Shown here piece after piece: positions 5,710 to 5,883 of a stretch of 5,883 nucleotides of DNA. Origin of the DNA: Hyphomicrobiaceae bacterium (GTDB lineage: Bacteria > Pseudomonadota > Alphaproteobacteria > Rhizobiales > Hyphomicrobiaceae); contig JAFMSC010000286.1 of NCBI GenBank assembly GCA_017353825.1, positions 1-5,883 of the forward strand, read 5' to 3'. Position numbers and translations under genes: made by a program. The notes below the pieces were generated by a model. That model saw only the letters and a list, made by a program, of their open reading frames with translations, made no database searches and was not told where the DNA came from. Within the stretch, counting starts at the first letter, position 1. Each line of letters begins with the position of its first letter.

Positions 5710-5883
5710 ATGCGACCCATCGTTACCCTGCAACGTCGCGAGTTGCTGATAGGCGCTGCCGTCACCGCGGTCGCACCATCATTGCAGGCCCTTGCAGCCG
5801 GCGCTCGTCTCACCATCACGCCGGGGCAGACCGAGGGGCCGTTCTACCCGGTCACGCTCCCCGCGGACATGGACAATGACCTC
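5710..5883 (+). CDS. Exported intradiol ring-cleavage dioxygenase family protein, 5' part only
   Basis: The first 58 residues are visible before the window ends. MRPIVTLQRRELLIGAAVTA has a twin-arginine pair followed by a hydrophobic core (about 12-30) and an alanine-rich exit (QALAAGA), the layout of a Tat signal peptide, so the enzyme is probably exported folded to the periplasm. It continues ARLTITPGQTEGPFYPVTLP then ADMDNDL (33-58). TPxQTEGPFYP followed by D-x-D-N-D-L is the start I know from secreted intradiol dioxygenase-like proteins, the family of catechol and protocatechuate 3,4-dioxygenases that cleave aromatic diols with non-haem Fe(III). The iron-binding Tyr and His residues lie beyond the edge, so activity and substrate cannot be judged. 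The start at 5710 has GAGG 9 bases upstream and gives a normal Tat n-region; an in-frame ATG at 5695, with GAGG 4 bases upstream, would add MRIAA. It is divergent from dnaE and has no visible partner gene. Confidence 0.82.
   Translation, partial: MRPIVTLQRRELLIGAAVTAVAPSLQALAAGARLTITPGQTEGPFYPVTLPADMDNDL

Noticed and set aside
5277..5819. A 180-codon minus-strand frame over the region upstream of dnaE and the dioxygenase start
   Set aside because: The 5' part is antisense to the recognised Tat signal and dioxygenase start, and the product is Arg/Pro-rich without a family resemblance. Only the 3' half is mentioned as a possible gene remnant.

Overview
The window is a high-GC chromosomal segment that looks alphaproteobacterial, most likely Hyphomicrobiales (Rhizobiales). 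This rests on the style of the DnaE protein, the strong G/C preference at third codon positions, and a short palindrome with the core CTCCCCGC-AA-GCGGGGAG, which from memory resembles a repeat scattered through Rhizobiales genomes. It is mostly housekeeping DNA. I found no defence locus, CRISPR array, transposase, RNA gene or evident new multi-gene system.

Layout: (1) 1-268, minus strand: 5' part of arfB, a ribosome-rescue peptidyl-tRNA hydrolase with its GGQ motif; the gene runs off the left edge. (2) 352-1245, plus strand: complete mazG, a nucleoside triphosphate pyrophosphohydrolase, divergent from arfB across an 83-bp gap. It has two in-frame insertions relative to the E. coli protein, each built around a palindrome. 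(3) 1246-1670: a 425-bp gap between the convergent mazG and dnaE 3' ends. It holds a hairpin repeat related to the one inside mazG, a short direct-repeat cluster, and a minus-strand stretch with coding-like third-position bias and a hydrophobic segment. (4) 1671-5216, minus strand: complete dnaE, the replicative DNA polymerase III alpha subunit (1181 aa from the preferred start). (5) 5217-5709: about 490 bp without a convincing gene, carrying several small palindromes and a minus-strand coding-like stretch that may be a decayed gene. (6) 5710-5883, plus strand: 5' end of a twin-arginine-exported intradiol ring-cleavage dioxygenase family protein, cut by the right edge.

The genes do not form one operon: arfB and mazG diverge, mazG and dnaE converge, and dnaE and the dioxygenase diverge. 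ArfB (rescue of stalled ribosomes), MazG (nucleotide pool cleaning) and DnaE (replication) are core cellular functions; the dioxygenase is an accessory enzyme with no visible link to them. The features most worth a second look are the palindromes embedded in mazG and the two gene-poor gaps.
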